Position numbers and translations under genes: made by a program. DNA of 64,000 nucleotides from Lachnospiraceae bacterium (GTDB taxonomy: Bacteria > Bacillota > Clostridia > Lachnospirales > Lachnospiraceae): positions 62,001 through 126,000 of the forward strand of contig JAGBNK010000018.1 in NCBI GenBank assembly GCA_017634455.1, in the 5' to 3' direction. Positions 35,864 through 45,097 of the stretch are shown here, piece after piece (within the stretch, counting starts at the first letter, position 1; each line of letters starts with the position of its first letter). The notes beneath the pieces were generated by a model. That model saw only the letters and a list, made by a program, of their open reading frames with translations. It searched no databases and was not told the DNA's origin.

Positions 35864-37321
35864 ATGAACTATAAAATGATTGGGCGTATATTGTCCATGG
35901 TTGCTCTTGCGGAATTACTATTTATGATTCCTGCACTGCTAATAAGTGTTGCATATGATAGAGATGGTGCTACTCATGCATTTGCTGTTACAATTGCTGC
36001 TGTTGGAATATTGTCTCTTATTACATATTTCGCCTGCATAAAAAGCGAGACTCGCTTCTATGCCAGAGAGGGATTGGTCAGTGTAGGTCTTGGTTGGATT
36101 GTACTGAGTTTGATTGGTTGCCTGCCATTTTATATATCTGGAGAGATTCCAAACTTCTTAGATGCTTTCTTTGAGTCAGTATCTGGCTTTACAACTACTG
36201 GTGCTTCTATCATGAGCAATGTAGAGGGTCTGACAGAGGGCATGCTTTACTGGCGTAGTTTTACTCACTGGTTAGGTGGAATGGGAGTGCTGGTATTTAT
36301 TTTGGCAGTTATTCCTGCTTCCGGTAAAAGCAGTGGATTTACCATGCATCTGCTGAGAGCAGAAAGCCCGGGACCAGATGTAGGTAAGCTTGTTCCTAGA
36401 ATGCGTCAGACTGCAGTTATTCTATACGGACTGTATATTGTCCTCACTATTTTGGATTTTGTATTTCTGTTGGCAGGACATATGGATGTGCTTGAGGCTA
36501 TATGTACAGCCTTTGGTACAGCTGGAACTGGTGGCTTCGGTGTGAAAAATGATTCCATTGCCAGCTACAGCCCATATATTCAGAATGTATGTACAGTATT
36601 TATGATTCTCTTTGGAATCAATTTTACATGTTACTACTTCCTGCTTTTGGGCAAGGTGAAGGATGTGTTCAAGGACGAGGAACTTCGCCTCTACCTTGGA
36701 GTTATTGCTGCAAGCATTGTGCTTATTGCTATAAATATAAGACCTATGTATGACTCTCTGGAAGAGACTGTAAGACACAGTGCTTTTCAGGTGGCAACTG
36801 TAATAACCACAACCGGATTTGCTACTACAGACTTTGATATGTGGCCTACATTCTCCAAGATGATTATGGTTATGTTGATGTTTATTGGAGCCAGTGCCGG
36901 AAGTACCGGTGGTGGATTCAAGTGTGGTAGATTGTTATTGCTATTTAAGACTCTGAGAAGAAATCTGGAGAAGACACTAAATCCTCAGAAAATCAAAGTT
37001 GTAAGAAATAATGGCAGACCTGTAAATGAGAAGGTTCTCCTTAGCCTATATACTTATCTGATTGCCTATGTATTTATTATGATAGTAAGTATATTGGTAG
37101 TTAGTTTAAATGGCGAGAGCATGACAACTACAGTAACTGCAGTAATTGCCTGCTTCAACAATATTGGACCAGGTTTGGATGGAGTTGGCCCTACATGTAA
37201 CTATGGCGGGTTAAATGTGCTTTCCAAGGTTACATTGATATTTGACATGTTGGCAGGTAGATTGGAAATCTTCCCAATATTGCTTTTGATTACAAGAAAG
37301 ACCTGGAAGAAGTTGGTATAA
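35864..37321 (+). CDS. trkH: Trk potassium uptake membrane subunit
   Basis: 485 residues with about ten membrane segments arranged as four channel-like units. The four selectivity-filter loops are visible as SGFTTTGAS, GTAGTGGFGV, ITTTGFATTD and NIGPGLDGVG. It moves K+ across the cytoplasmic membrane with TrkA control. The start is not well marked: the nearest GGAG is about 13 bases before the ATG, and no better start exists nearby. A small seven-base-stem hairpin (37323-37345) follows the gene. Confidence 0.94.
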   Translation: MNYKMIGRILSMVALAELLFMIPALLISVAYDRDGATHAFAVTIAAVGILSLITYFACIKSETRFYAREGLVSVGLGWIVLSLIGCLPFYISGEIPNFLDAFFESVSGFTTTGASIMSNVEGLTEGMLYWRSFTHWLGGMGVLVFILAVIPASGKSSGFTMHLLRAESPGPDVGKLVPRMRQTAVILYGLYIVLTILDFVFLLAGHMDVLEAICTAFGTAGTGGFGVKNDSIASYSPYIQNVCTVFMILFGINFTCYYFLLLGKVKDVFKDEELRLYLGVIAASIVLIAINIRPMYDSLEETVRHSAFQVATVITTTGFATTDFDMWPTFSKMIMVMLMFIGASAGSTGGGFKCGRLLLLFKTLRRNLEKTLNPQKIKVVRNNGRPVNEKVLLSLYTYLIAYVFIMIVSILVVSLNGESMTTTVTAVIACFNNIGPGLDGVGPTCNYGGLNVLSKVTLIFDMLAGRLEIFPILLLITRKTWKKLV

Positions 37322-37357
37322 TACATATGGAAATCATTCATATGTGAGAGATTATTT

Positions 37358-38173
37358 ATGGATAAACTTGTTGAACATTATAATAAATTTAATGAAGATA
37401 AGAGGCTTGATAGACGTCATGGACATGTGGAGTTTGTGACGTCTTTTAAGTATATAGAGAAATATTTAAACAAATATATACAGGAACATGAGCTGACGGC
37501 TTATGATCAGCTTCAAGTTTTGGATGTGGGGGCAGGTACTGGTAAATATTCTATTAAGCTGGCTCAGCTGGGGTGCCAGGTTACTGCTGTGGAATATGTG
37601 AAATATAATCTGGGCAGATTAAAGCAGAATGCCACAAAGGCCCAGGTTGATATCCAAGCATATCAGGGGGATGCCCGTAAGCTGAAGAAGTGCAGCGATA
37701 ATACCTATGATATGACTTTGATATTTGGCCCTATGTATCATCTCTATACTGATGAGGACAAAGTTCAGGTATTGCAGGAGGCCAAGCGTGTTACCAAGCC
37801 GGGAGGCTATATACTTGTAGCTTATCTTATGAATGAATATAGTGTAATTGTCTATGGTTTCAGAGAGGGCAATGTAAATGAGTGTCTGAAGGATGGACGA
37901 TTGGACAGTGATTATCATACCCATAGTTCCCAGGAGGAGCTGTATGAATATGTGAGATTGGAAGACATCAATCGCATTAATGACATGGCAGGAGTGACTC
38001 GCCAGCAGATTATATCGGCAGATGGACCTGCGGATTATATGAGACGAGAGTTAAATGCTATGGATGATGAGACTTATGAGAGATTTATAGAATATCATCT
38101 GAAGACCTGCGAGAGACCGGAACTTCTTGGGGCGGGAGCCCACACATTGGACATTTTGCAGAAGGCTTTATAA
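37358..38173 (+). CDS. Class I SAM-dependent methyltransferase
   Basis: 271 residues. The SAM-binding motif VLDVGAGTGKYSIKLAQ (about 52-68), the acidic strand end VTAVEYV and the TLIFGPMYHLYTDEDKVQVLQEAKRVTKPGGYILV segment are typical of the Rossmann-fold family. No membrane segment. The substrate cannot be told from motifs. It follows trkH by 36 bases across a short hairpin, so it may be the last gene of that operon, with no obvious functional tie. Confidence 0.85.
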   Translation: MDKLVEHYNKFNEDKRLDRRHGHVEFVTSFKYIEKYLNKYIQEHELTAYDQLQVLDVGAGTGKYSIKLAQLGCQVTAVEYVKYNLGRLKQNATKAQVDIQAYQGDARKLKKCSDNTYDMTLIFGPMYHLYTDEDKVQVLQEAKRVTKPGGYILVAYLMNEYSVIVYGFREGNVNECLKDGRLDSDYHTHSSQEELYEYVRLEDINRINDMAGVTRQQIISADGPADYMRRELNAMDDETYERFIEYHLKTCERPELLGAGAHTLDILQKAL

Positions 38174-38190
38174 TATTTATTACAAAAATA

Positions 38191-38243
38191 AAAACCATTA
38201 TGGCTGGGAGCAATTATAGCTTCCAATACCATAATGGTTTTTG
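38191..38243. terminator. Bidirectional terminator between convergent genes
   Basis: A 12-base perfect outer stem (38191-38202 with 38230-38241), flanked by A and T runs, encloses a second seven-base stem. It lies between the convergent methyltransferase and phosphohydrolase genes and can work on both strands. Confidence 0.9.
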
Positions 38244-38255
38244 TGTTAAATATTA

Positions 38256-39338
38256 TTATTTCAAACGAACCTTCATATATAGTGGATTGTGGTCTGAGTT
38301 AACAAACCCTAAATCCTTAACTCCTGCTTGCTGCACCATCATATTGTCGGATACGATGAAGCCGTCAATTATGTAGTACTGGAACTTGTCAGGAGATGTA
38401 TCATTTCCTGTGAGAGGCCTGTCCAGAGATCTGCAGGATGCAACCTGATTGTCCATTATAAACTGAAGCTTGTCTGAGAACTCGTTGATGTCTACAACAC
38501 CTGGCTGCCACATTTCCTCTGATACAAGTGGGTATGCGCTTGAGTCGATGTTGGAGAATATCTGATTGAAGTCTCCACCGGCAATTACATAATTACCCTT
38601 GTTGGCTTCCTCCTCCAATAATTCTTTCAACATATTGGTCTGGGCGATTTTGCCTTCGCCGGAATCATAAGCTTCTAAGTGCAGATTTACCAGAACCAAT
38701 TCCTTGTCAGAATCCTCAATAGGAACTCTGTCAACCATGAGACATCTCTTGAGATTTCCGAGTCTTGCTGGATAAGAGAATGGACATGGCAACTGAATTC
38801 TGGTGGAGTCTGTTACATTATATTTAGAAAATGTAGCAATGCCACAATCTACATGACCCATTGGTGGCCATGGATAAGGAATGTATAATACCTTGTAATT
38901 TGTGGCAAATGTATTGCAATAACCAGTCAGGCTATCACGAATTGCCTCAAACTGATTAGTTCCATAGGATCTCTTGGAATTAACATCCACTTCCTGCATA
39001 AATACAACATCAGGATCAGATGCCACAGTTTCTGATGCGATGGCTGCAATGTTGTTTTCTACGGTAGCCTTGTCTGAACTTCTTACGCTTGTTCCCCCGT
39101 CCATGAAGAAGTCAGCACCTTCACCTAATCCGCAGTATCCCACATTCCAGGTTACAATGTTGAGAGTGTCTCCTCTTGCGATGGTCTTGGAACCTTCGCC
39201 GTTGATTTCGAGAACCTCCGTGTCTGCTGGTTTGAATTCTGTGATTGTCAGGATTCCGAAAAATACTACAACTGCAGCAATGAGAATTCCAATGATAATC
39301 AGCAGAATCTGCCACCATTTTTTCTTGGCTTTTACCAT
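38256..39338 (-). CDS. Membrane-anchored endonuclease/exonuclease/phosphatase family protein
   Basis: 360 residues from ATG at 39338, eight bases after GGGGG; another ATG two codons earlier is only two bases from it. A basic N-terminus and one membrane segment (about 11-31) precede an EEP fold. NIVTWNVGYCGLG, VVFMQEVDVNSKRS (metal-binding Glu), NLHLEAYD, AGGDFNQIF and the final SDHNPLYMKV are the conserved catalytic blocks. The domain probably lies outside the membrane and could act on phospholipid, sphingolipid, nucleic acid or inositol phosphate; the family is broad. Monocistronic. Confidence 0.83.
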   Translation of the reverse strand: MVKAKKKWWQILLIIIGILIAAVVVFFGILTITEFKPADTEVLEINGEGSKTIARGDTLNIVTWNVGYCGLGEGADFFMDGGTSVRSSDKATVENNIAAIASETVASDPDVVFMQEVDVNSKRSYGTNQFEAIRDSLTGYCNTFATNYKVLYIPYPWPPMGHVDCGIATFSKYNVTDSTRIQLPCPFSYPARLGNLKRCLMVDRVPIEDSDKELVLVNLHLEAYDSGEGKIAQTNMLKELLEEEANKGNYVIAGGDFNQIFSNIDSSAYPLVSEEMWQPGVVDINEFSDKLQFIMDNQVASCRSLDRPLTGNDTSPDKFQYYIIDGFIVSDNMMVQQAGVKDLGFVNSDHNPLYMKVRLK

Positions 39339-39437
39339 TTGCATTTCCCCCTTTTAAATTAGGTTTATATAGTAAATTTATTTTATCATATTTACATAAT
39401 TAGGTGGTTAAAAAGTATGTAATAAAGCCATGAGAGA

Positions 39438-39446
39438 TGTTATAAT
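39438..39446 (+). promoter_or_regulatory. Extended -10 promoter of fprA
   Basis: An exact TATAAT at 39441-39446 is preceded by TGT (extended -10), about 46 bases before the start codon. The -35 is poor, as often with extended -10 promoters. Confidence 0.5.
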
Positions 39447-39492
39447 TAGCATAAATATAGTAAACACCAGGGGAGTGCGAAAGGAGTATATA

Positions 39493-40662
39493 ATGTTAGG
39501 AAATACAAATTTTTCGGAGAATATAAAGTACATAGGAGTAAATGACAAGACTATTGATTTGTTTGAGAGTCAGTATGTAGTTGAAAATGGTGTGTCATAC
39601 AACTCTTATGTAATTATGGATGACAAAATTGCAATTATGGATACAGTTGATCCAAGAGGAACTGCTGAGTGGGAAGGTAAGTTAAAGGCTGTTTTGGGAG
39701 ATAGAATGCCAGATTATCTTGTGATACAACATATGGAGCCGGATCATGCAGGAAGTATTGGAAGACTTCTTGATATTTATCCTGATATTACATTGGTGGG
39801 AAATGCTAAGACATTTACCATGTTAGATCAGTTTTTCGAGGTGCCACCAACAGCAGAGAGACAGGTGGTAAAAGAAGGAGACACTCTTGAGCTGGGTAAG
39901 CATGTATTAACCTTTGTTATGGCACCAATGGTTCATTGGCCAGAGGTTATGGTCTCTTATGAAAGCAGTGAGAAGGTCCTCTTCTCAGCAGATGGCTTTG
40001 GTAAATTCGGAGCCCTGGATGTGGATGAGGATTGGGCTTGCGAAGCTCGTAGATATTATTTCAATATTGTAGGAAAATACGGCGCTCCAGTTCAGGCTCT
40101 TCTGAAGAAGGCGGCAGGTTTGGATATAGCAACTATTGCACCACTTCATGGACCTGTGCTTACAGAAAATCTGGAATATTATCTGGGACTATATAATACC
40201 TGGTCATCATATGAGGCTGAAACCAAGGGCATATTTATTGCAGTTGCTTCAATTCATGGTAATACCATGGCAGTGGCGGAGAAGCTGGCTGATATTTTGC
40301 GAGACAAAGGCGAAGAGAGAGTGGTTGTTGCTGATTTGGCCAGAGAGGATATGGCAGAGTGTGTGGAGGATGCCTTCAGACACGACAGAATGATTTTGGC
40401 AGCAGCCAGCTATGATGGTGGAGTATTTGCTCCTATGAGCGACTTCTTACATCATTTGGCATCCAAAGCTTTCCAGAACAGAGTTGTTGGTTTGGTAGAA
40501 AATGGTACATGGGCCCCATGCGCAGCCAAGGCTATGCGTCAGGAACTTGAGACTATGAAGGATGTGAAGGTTCTGGATGAACAGGTTACAATCAAGTCCA
40601 CAATGAAGGAAGCTGATGTGAATCAGTTGAATAAATTGGCAGATGCCATACTATTAAAATAG
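39493..40662 (+). CDS. fprA: FprA-type flavodiiron protein (O2/NO reductase)
   Basis: 389 residues from ATG at 39493 (AAAGGAG upstream). The N-terminal metallo-beta-lactamase fold carries the diiron motif HMEPDHAGS; the later VHWPEVMV and APLHGPV supply further ligands. The C-terminal flavodoxin domain (about 250-389, FIAVASIHGNTMAVAEKL) binds FMN. It detoxifies oxygen or nitric oxide in the cytoplasm, consistent with a strict anaerobe. No rubredoxin domain or gene is adjacent, so the electron donor is encoded elsewhere. Monocistronic. Confidence 0.93.
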   Translation: MLGNTNFSENIKYIGVNDKTIDLFESQYVVENGVSYNSYVIMDDKIAIMDTVDPRGTAEWEGKLKAVLGDRMPDYLVIQHMEPDHAGSIGRLLDIYPDITLVGNAKTFTMLDQFFEVPPTAERQVVKEGDTLELGKHVLTFVMAPMVHWPEVMVSYESSEKVLFSADGFGKFGALDVDEDWACEARRYYFNIVGKYGAPVQALLKKAAGLDIATIAPLHGPVLTENLEYYLGLYNTWSSYEAETKGIFIAVASIHGNTMAVAEKLADILRDKGEERVVVADLAREDMAECVEDAFRHDRMILAAASYDGGVFAPMSDFLHHLASKAFQNRVVGLVENGTWAPCAAKAMRQELETMKDVKVLDEQVTIKSTMKEADVNQLNKLADAILLK

Positions 40663-40729
40663 GATTGAAAGTATGAAATTCTATATAATATGATGAGTAA
40701 TTTTGTGGGATTTTGTTGATTTTAATATG

Positions 40730-40758
40730 TTTACATGATTTTGTCTTTTCCTTATAAT
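40730..40758 (+). promoter_or_regulatory. Promoter of the Na/Pi symporter-GGDEF-secA unit
   Basis: -35 TTTACA (40730-40735), a 17-base spacer and exact -10 TATAAT (40753-40758), about 75 bases before the symporter start. Confidence 0.75.
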
Positions 40759-40833
40759 TGATTTTGGGCGAGTGAAAAGAGAAAAAAGTAAACAGGAAAG
40801 TAAGACCTGTAGTATGAAAGGAAAATACTAGAT

Positions 40834-42732
40834 ATGGAAGCAATAACAATAGCATTAAAGATATTCAGTGGAGTAGCTTTATTTTTGTTTGGTATGTCTC
40901 TGATGGGAGACGGACTTCAGCGCGTAGCTGGAAAGAGTCTTGAGAGGACATTGTATAAATTGACAAGCACACCATTGAAAGGTGTTTTGTTAGGAACAGT
41001 TGTGACTGCAGTCATTCAATCGTCGTCAGCTACGACAGTAATGGTTGTAGGTTTTGTTAACTCAGGTATGATGAAGGTGGCTCAGGCCATTGGAGTTATA
41101 ATGGGCGCCAATATCGGAACTTCTATTACAGGTTGGATTCTGTGTTTATCTTATATAGAGGGTTCAAGTGGAATCGCAACTCTGTTGTCTACTGCAACTA
41201 TCTCAGCAGTTGTAGCAATAATTGGTATCATTTTAAAGAAATTCACCAAGAGAAGTGTATATCATAATGTAGGTGATATTATGCTTGGTTTTGCAATCCT
41301 TATGGTAGGTATGCAGACCATGAGTGGAGCAGTGGCTCCATTAAAGGAAAATGCTGGATTCGTAAGCTTGCTTACAATGTTTACGAACCCTGTAGTTGGT
41401 ATTTTGGTAGGTGTTGCTATTACAGCAGTTCTTCAAAGTGCATCAGCTTCTGTTGGTATTTTGCAGGCCTTGTCTATGACAGGCGCAATTACATTTGCAT
41501 CTGCATTCCCTATTACATTAGGTATTGGTATAGGTGCTGCAGTTCCTGTTCTGTTATCTGCAATTGGTACTAACAACAATGGTAAGAGAACAGCCCTTGT
41601 ATATTTGTTAAATGATTTGCTTGGAATGATTATTTGGGGAACAATATTCTATACAGCCAATGCATTTGTCCATTTTGAATTCATGGATATGACAATGTCA
41701 CCTGTGAAGATTGCACTTTTGAATACTGTTTATCGTATGCTTACAGTATTTGCATTGTTCCCATTTGTATCGGCTATTGAATCAATGGTATTTAAACTTG
41801 TAAAGGATTCAGAGGAAGATATTGCAGAGCAGGCAGATTTCGATTTGCTGGATGAGAGATTCCTTGCTTATCCTGAACTTGCCATCAGCCAGGCTGGAAA
41901 AGCTATGGAGGGAATGGCCAACACAGCCAAGGACAACTTGACTACAGCCTTCTCAATGATGAACGAGTACAGTGATGATATATGGGCCAAGGTAGAGAAG
42001 AAAGAGAAGCTTCTTGATAAATACGAGGATAAGCTGGGTGAGTATATTATGCTGGCCAGCAAGAAGAGCTTAAATACAAGCGAGATAACCAAGACTTCTA
42101 AGTATCTGCATGTTATTACAGATTTTGAGAGATTAGGTGATCATGCGCTAAATATTGCATATATTGCAAGACAGATTCAGGAGGAGAAGTTAGATCTCTC
42201 TGAAACTGCCATGAATGAAATCCAGGTAATGTCTGAGGCAATCAAGGATATGGTTGCTATTACAGTGGAAGCATTTGAAACCAATGATATCGGAAAGGCT
42301 CATAAGGTTGAACCTGCTTGTGAATTTATTAGGGATTTGTGTGACAGAATGAAAACCAATCATGTTATGCGACTTCAAAAAGAAGTATGCGCAGTGGAAA
42401 ATGGTATGGTATTCAATGATCTGTTAAATAATTTCGACAGAATTGCAGCTCACTGTTCAAACATTGGTATCGCAGTTGTTGAGACAATGGACAATGCAGT
42501 TGAAGCTCATGATTACAAGCATGAATATAAGAAGAACAATTCAGAGGCTTATGCCAAGGACTATGATGTATTTGCTGACAGATACAAGATAAGCCAGTTT
42601 GAATATAAAAAAGATAAGAAACATAAGGATTCAGATTCCAAGAAGAAAGATAAGAAATCTGAGGATAAAAAGAAGGATAAGAAGTCCAAGGATAAGAAGG
42701 ATAAGAAAGACAAGAAGGACAAGGAGAAGTAG
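40834..42732 (+). CDS. Na/phosphate symporter with PhoU-like domain and Lys-rich tail
   Basis: 632 residues. The N-terminal membrane half (about 1-310) shows the two inverted NptA repeats with signatures VIQSSSATTVMVVGF and AVLQSASASVGILQ. A cytoplasmic PhoU-like four-helix region follows (about 340-560; YLHVITDFERLGDHALNIA). It brings in phosphate with sodium. The last 41 residues (592-632) are almost only Lys, Asp, Glu and Ser, an unusual tail not needed for transport. A GGDEF gene follows at 38 bases with no terminator. Confidence 0.92.
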   Translation: MEAITIALKIFSGVALFLFGMSLMGDGLQRVAGKSLERTLYKLTSTPLKGVLLGTVVTAVIQSSSATTVMVVGFVNSGMMKVAQAIGVIMGANIGTSITGWILCLSYIEGSSGIATLLSTATISAVVAIIGIILKKFTKRSVYHNVGDIMLGFAILMVGMQTMSGAVAPLKENAGFVSLLTMFTNPVVGILVGVAITAVLQSASASVGILQALSMTGAITFASAFPITLGIGIGAAVPVLLSAIGTNNNGKRTALVYLLNDLLGMIIWGTIFYTANAFVHFEFMDMTMSPVKIALLNTVYRMLTVFALFPFVSAIESMVFKLVKDSEEDIAEQADFDLLDERFLAYPELAISQAGKAMEGMANTAKDNLTTAFSMMNEYSDDIWAKVEKKEKLLDKYEDKLGEYIMLASKKSLNTSEITKTSKYLHVITDFERLGDHALNIAYIARQIQEEKLDLSETAMNEIQVMSEAIKDMVAITVEAFETNDIGKAHKVEPACEFIRDLCDRMKTNHVMRLQKEVCAVENGMVFNDLLNNFDRIAAHCSNIGIAVVETMDNAVEAHDYKHEYKKNNSEAYAKDYDVFADRYKISQFEYKKDKKHKDSDSKKKDKKSEDKKKDKKSKDKKDKKDKKDKEK

Positions 42733-42770
42733 GTAGTTTATATTATATTTTCGAATGTGGAGATTTGGGG

Positions 42771-45077
42771 ATGAGTAGTAAGAAAAGATATACAATAGCT
42801 GTTGTAATAGGACAGAATAAATCAGAATATATCAATGATTTGGTAAATGGCCTGCAGATGAATGCCAGCGAGGAAGATGTGAATCTGGTATTTTTAAGCG
42901 AGGCCAAGATTCCAAAGTATTGTGGGGATATTCTGTCAGAGGAATTCTGCGCAACAAATGAATATCATTTTCACAGCATACATGAGTATATAAAATACAT
43001 AAATCCGGATGTTATCATATTGGCTTATGGCTCTATGACAGGATTCAGATATGTTCGCAGTAAGAGCGAATACAAGGAGCTCTTTGGAGACAAGCCGATT
43101 TTAATGATTGAGGATGTGCCGGAAGATGATGAGATGCCTTATCTTATATCAGATAATTATGGCGGTATGCGTTCGGTTATGGAACATTTGGTGAAGAAGC
43201 ATGGATACAGAAAAATTGTATTTATGGCTGGACCTAGAATGAATTATGATTCCAACGAGAGACTGAGAGCATACAGGGATGTCATGGAAGAGGCAGGACT
43301 TGTTATTACAGATTCCATGATTGAGTATGGAGATTACTCTGCGGAAGTAAGTACTCAGATTAATTCTTTGCTGGACAACAATGAGGATATTGAAGCCATA
43401 GTATGTGCTAACGACAACATGGCTCAATGTGCATATGTAGAATGTGAGAAGCGAGGCTTGTATCCCGGAGAGAAAATAGCAATCACAGGCTATGATGATT
43501 CAGACAATTGCAGGAAACTAAGCCCACCGTTGACTTCTGTATCTCACTCAGGAGTTTTATATGCATATAATGCAATAAAGGAAGCAATTAATTTGTGTGA
43601 GGGCAGAGAGGTTAAGTCCAAAAAGATAGCAGCTTCCATTTGCCTTCGTGGCTCATGCGGATGCGAGACCATTAAGACCTTTAAGTCTGGTCATGGAGTT
43701 CAGGTTGAGAATGCGAGAAATTATACTATTTCACGTCTGCATGATATTACAAATGAGATATACAAGAATATTCCATATAAGAAGCATGAAACAGAATTAT
43801 ACTATCTGTTGCAGGAAATGGTAGATTATATAGTATTTACTATTTACGATCCGGATAATAAGCATATATCTACTGATGTCTTGTCAAAATATTTGAGAAA
43901 GATTTATAAATATCCTTATATATCAGGAAATTCTGTGTTGGAAAATGTGGGAGCTCTTCTGATAGAGCTTGCCAATGGAATGAATGACATCAATGGTGGA
44001 AATGAATTGCTGGGAGTAATTAGCTATTTTACAGAATATGTATCAGCATCCAATGTACAGTCTGCCAGAAGAAAGAGCGCTGAGGCAGAGAAGCAGGCCT
44101 GGTTCTTGTCATCATTTACCAGAGATTTAGTTACAGCTCGTATGCCATTTGAGAGAAATGTCAGATGCATATTCCAGCGTATGAGAGATATTGGAATTCC
44201 TAGTGCTTATTTATACTTCTATCAGGAAGAATTTAATTATAAGCAGGGTGAGGGATTGCCGGATGATATATATTTGGCAGGTTATTACAATGAGGATGCC
44301 ATGGAGACTGTGAAATATGCCAAGGGTATCAAGGTTGAAGAAGGCAAATATTTTACAGATGTTATGCCAAAGGATAGAGCCAGATGCTACTATGCATATG
44401 TGCTTTATGCAGGTGATAGGCATTTCGGCATGATTATGTGTGAAAATACTCAGGAACAGTTTGATTTTGTTCAGGCATGCTGTATGCAGATGGGAAGTAT
44501 GTTCCATCATATGGTATTGCAGGATGAGAGGGACTTGGCCCAGAAGGCTTTGAAGAAGTCCATGAAGCAGTTGAAGGCTCAAAACAAGGTTTTGGACTTT
44601 GTATCAAAGCAGGATGAGTTGACCGGTCTTCTGAATCGCCGTGGAATGATGGAAGAGATTATGGCTGCCATGTCTGTTCATCAGGGTGAGCGAGGAGTTC
44701 TATTCTTTGCTGATTTGGATCATTTGAAAGAGATAAATGATTGTTATGGACATTCAGCAGGAGACTCGGCTATTGATATGGCAGCAGAGTTCTTGAGATT
44801 GAATATGCCTAGAGGTTCTGTAATTGGCAGAATCGGCGGTGATGAGTTTGTAGCCTTTACTACAAACCAGGAGCCGGATGCAGTCAGAGAGAAAGTAAAG
44901 GAAAATGTGAAATATTATAATGAGCATTCAGATGAGCCTTATTATGTAGAATTATCTATAGGATATAGCGAGTTTGTGTGTTATGATAATGTGGATATTG
45001 AAAAGGAAATTTCCAAATCTGATGAGCTTCTATATGTTGAGAAAAAGAAGAGAAGACGTAGCATAAAGAAGAAATAA
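42771..45077 (+). CDS. Cytosolic diguanylate cyclase with LacI-like sugar-sensor domain
   Basis: 768 residues from ATG at 42771 (GTGGAG eight bases upstream; the TTG at 42765 is closer than is usual). Residues about 6-300 match the periplasmic-binding-like effector domain of LacI regulators (DNMAQCAYVECEKRGLYPGEKIAITGYDDS, ending in RGSCGCE), but there is no helix-turn-helix, signal peptide or membrane segment. A middle region of about 300 residues, possibly GAF-like, leads to a GGDEF domain (from about 630; DELTGLLNRRGM, FADLDHLKEINDCYGHSAGD, GGDEF at 689-693). It is predicted to make c-di-GMP in response to an intracellular ligand. secA starts 20 bases downstream. Confidence 0.9.
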   Translation: MSSKKRYTIAVVIGQNKSEYINDLVNGLQMNASEEDVNLVFLSEAKIPKYCGDILSEEFCATNEYHFHSIHEYIKYINPDVIILAYGSMTGFRYVRSKSEYKELFGDKPILMIEDVPEDDEMPYLISDNYGGMRSVMEHLVKKHGYRKIVFMAGPRMNYDSNERLRAYRDVMEEAGLVITDSMIEYGDYSAEVSTQINSLLDNNEDIEAIVCANDNMAQCAYVECEKRGLYPGEKIAITGYDDSDNCRKLSPPLTSVSHSGVLYAYNAIKEAINLCEGREVKSKKIAASICLRGSCGCETIKTFKSGHGVQVENARNYTISRLHDITNEIYKNIPYKKHETELYYLLQEMVDYIVFTIYDPDNKHISTDVLSKYLRKIYKYPYISGNSVLENVGALLIELANGMNDINGGNELLGVISYFTEYVSASNVQSARRKSAEAEKQAWFLSSFTRDLVTARMPFERNVRCIFQRMRDIGIPSAYLYFYQEEFNYKQGEGLPDDIYLAGYYNEDAMETVKYAKGIKVEEGKYFTDVMPKDRARCYYAYVLYAGDRHFGMIMCENTQEQFDFVQACCMQMGSMFHHMVLQDERDLAQKALKKSMKQLKAQNKVLDFVSKQDELTGLLNRRGMMEEIMAAMSVHQGERGVLFFADLDHLKEINDCYGHSAGDSAIDMAAEFLRLNMPRGSVIGRIGGDEFVAFTTNQEPDAVREKVKENVKYYNEHSDEPYYVELSIGYSEFVCYDNVDIEKEISKSDELLYVEKKKRRRSIKKK

Positions 45078-45097
45078 TACTTAAGGAGACATAAATA

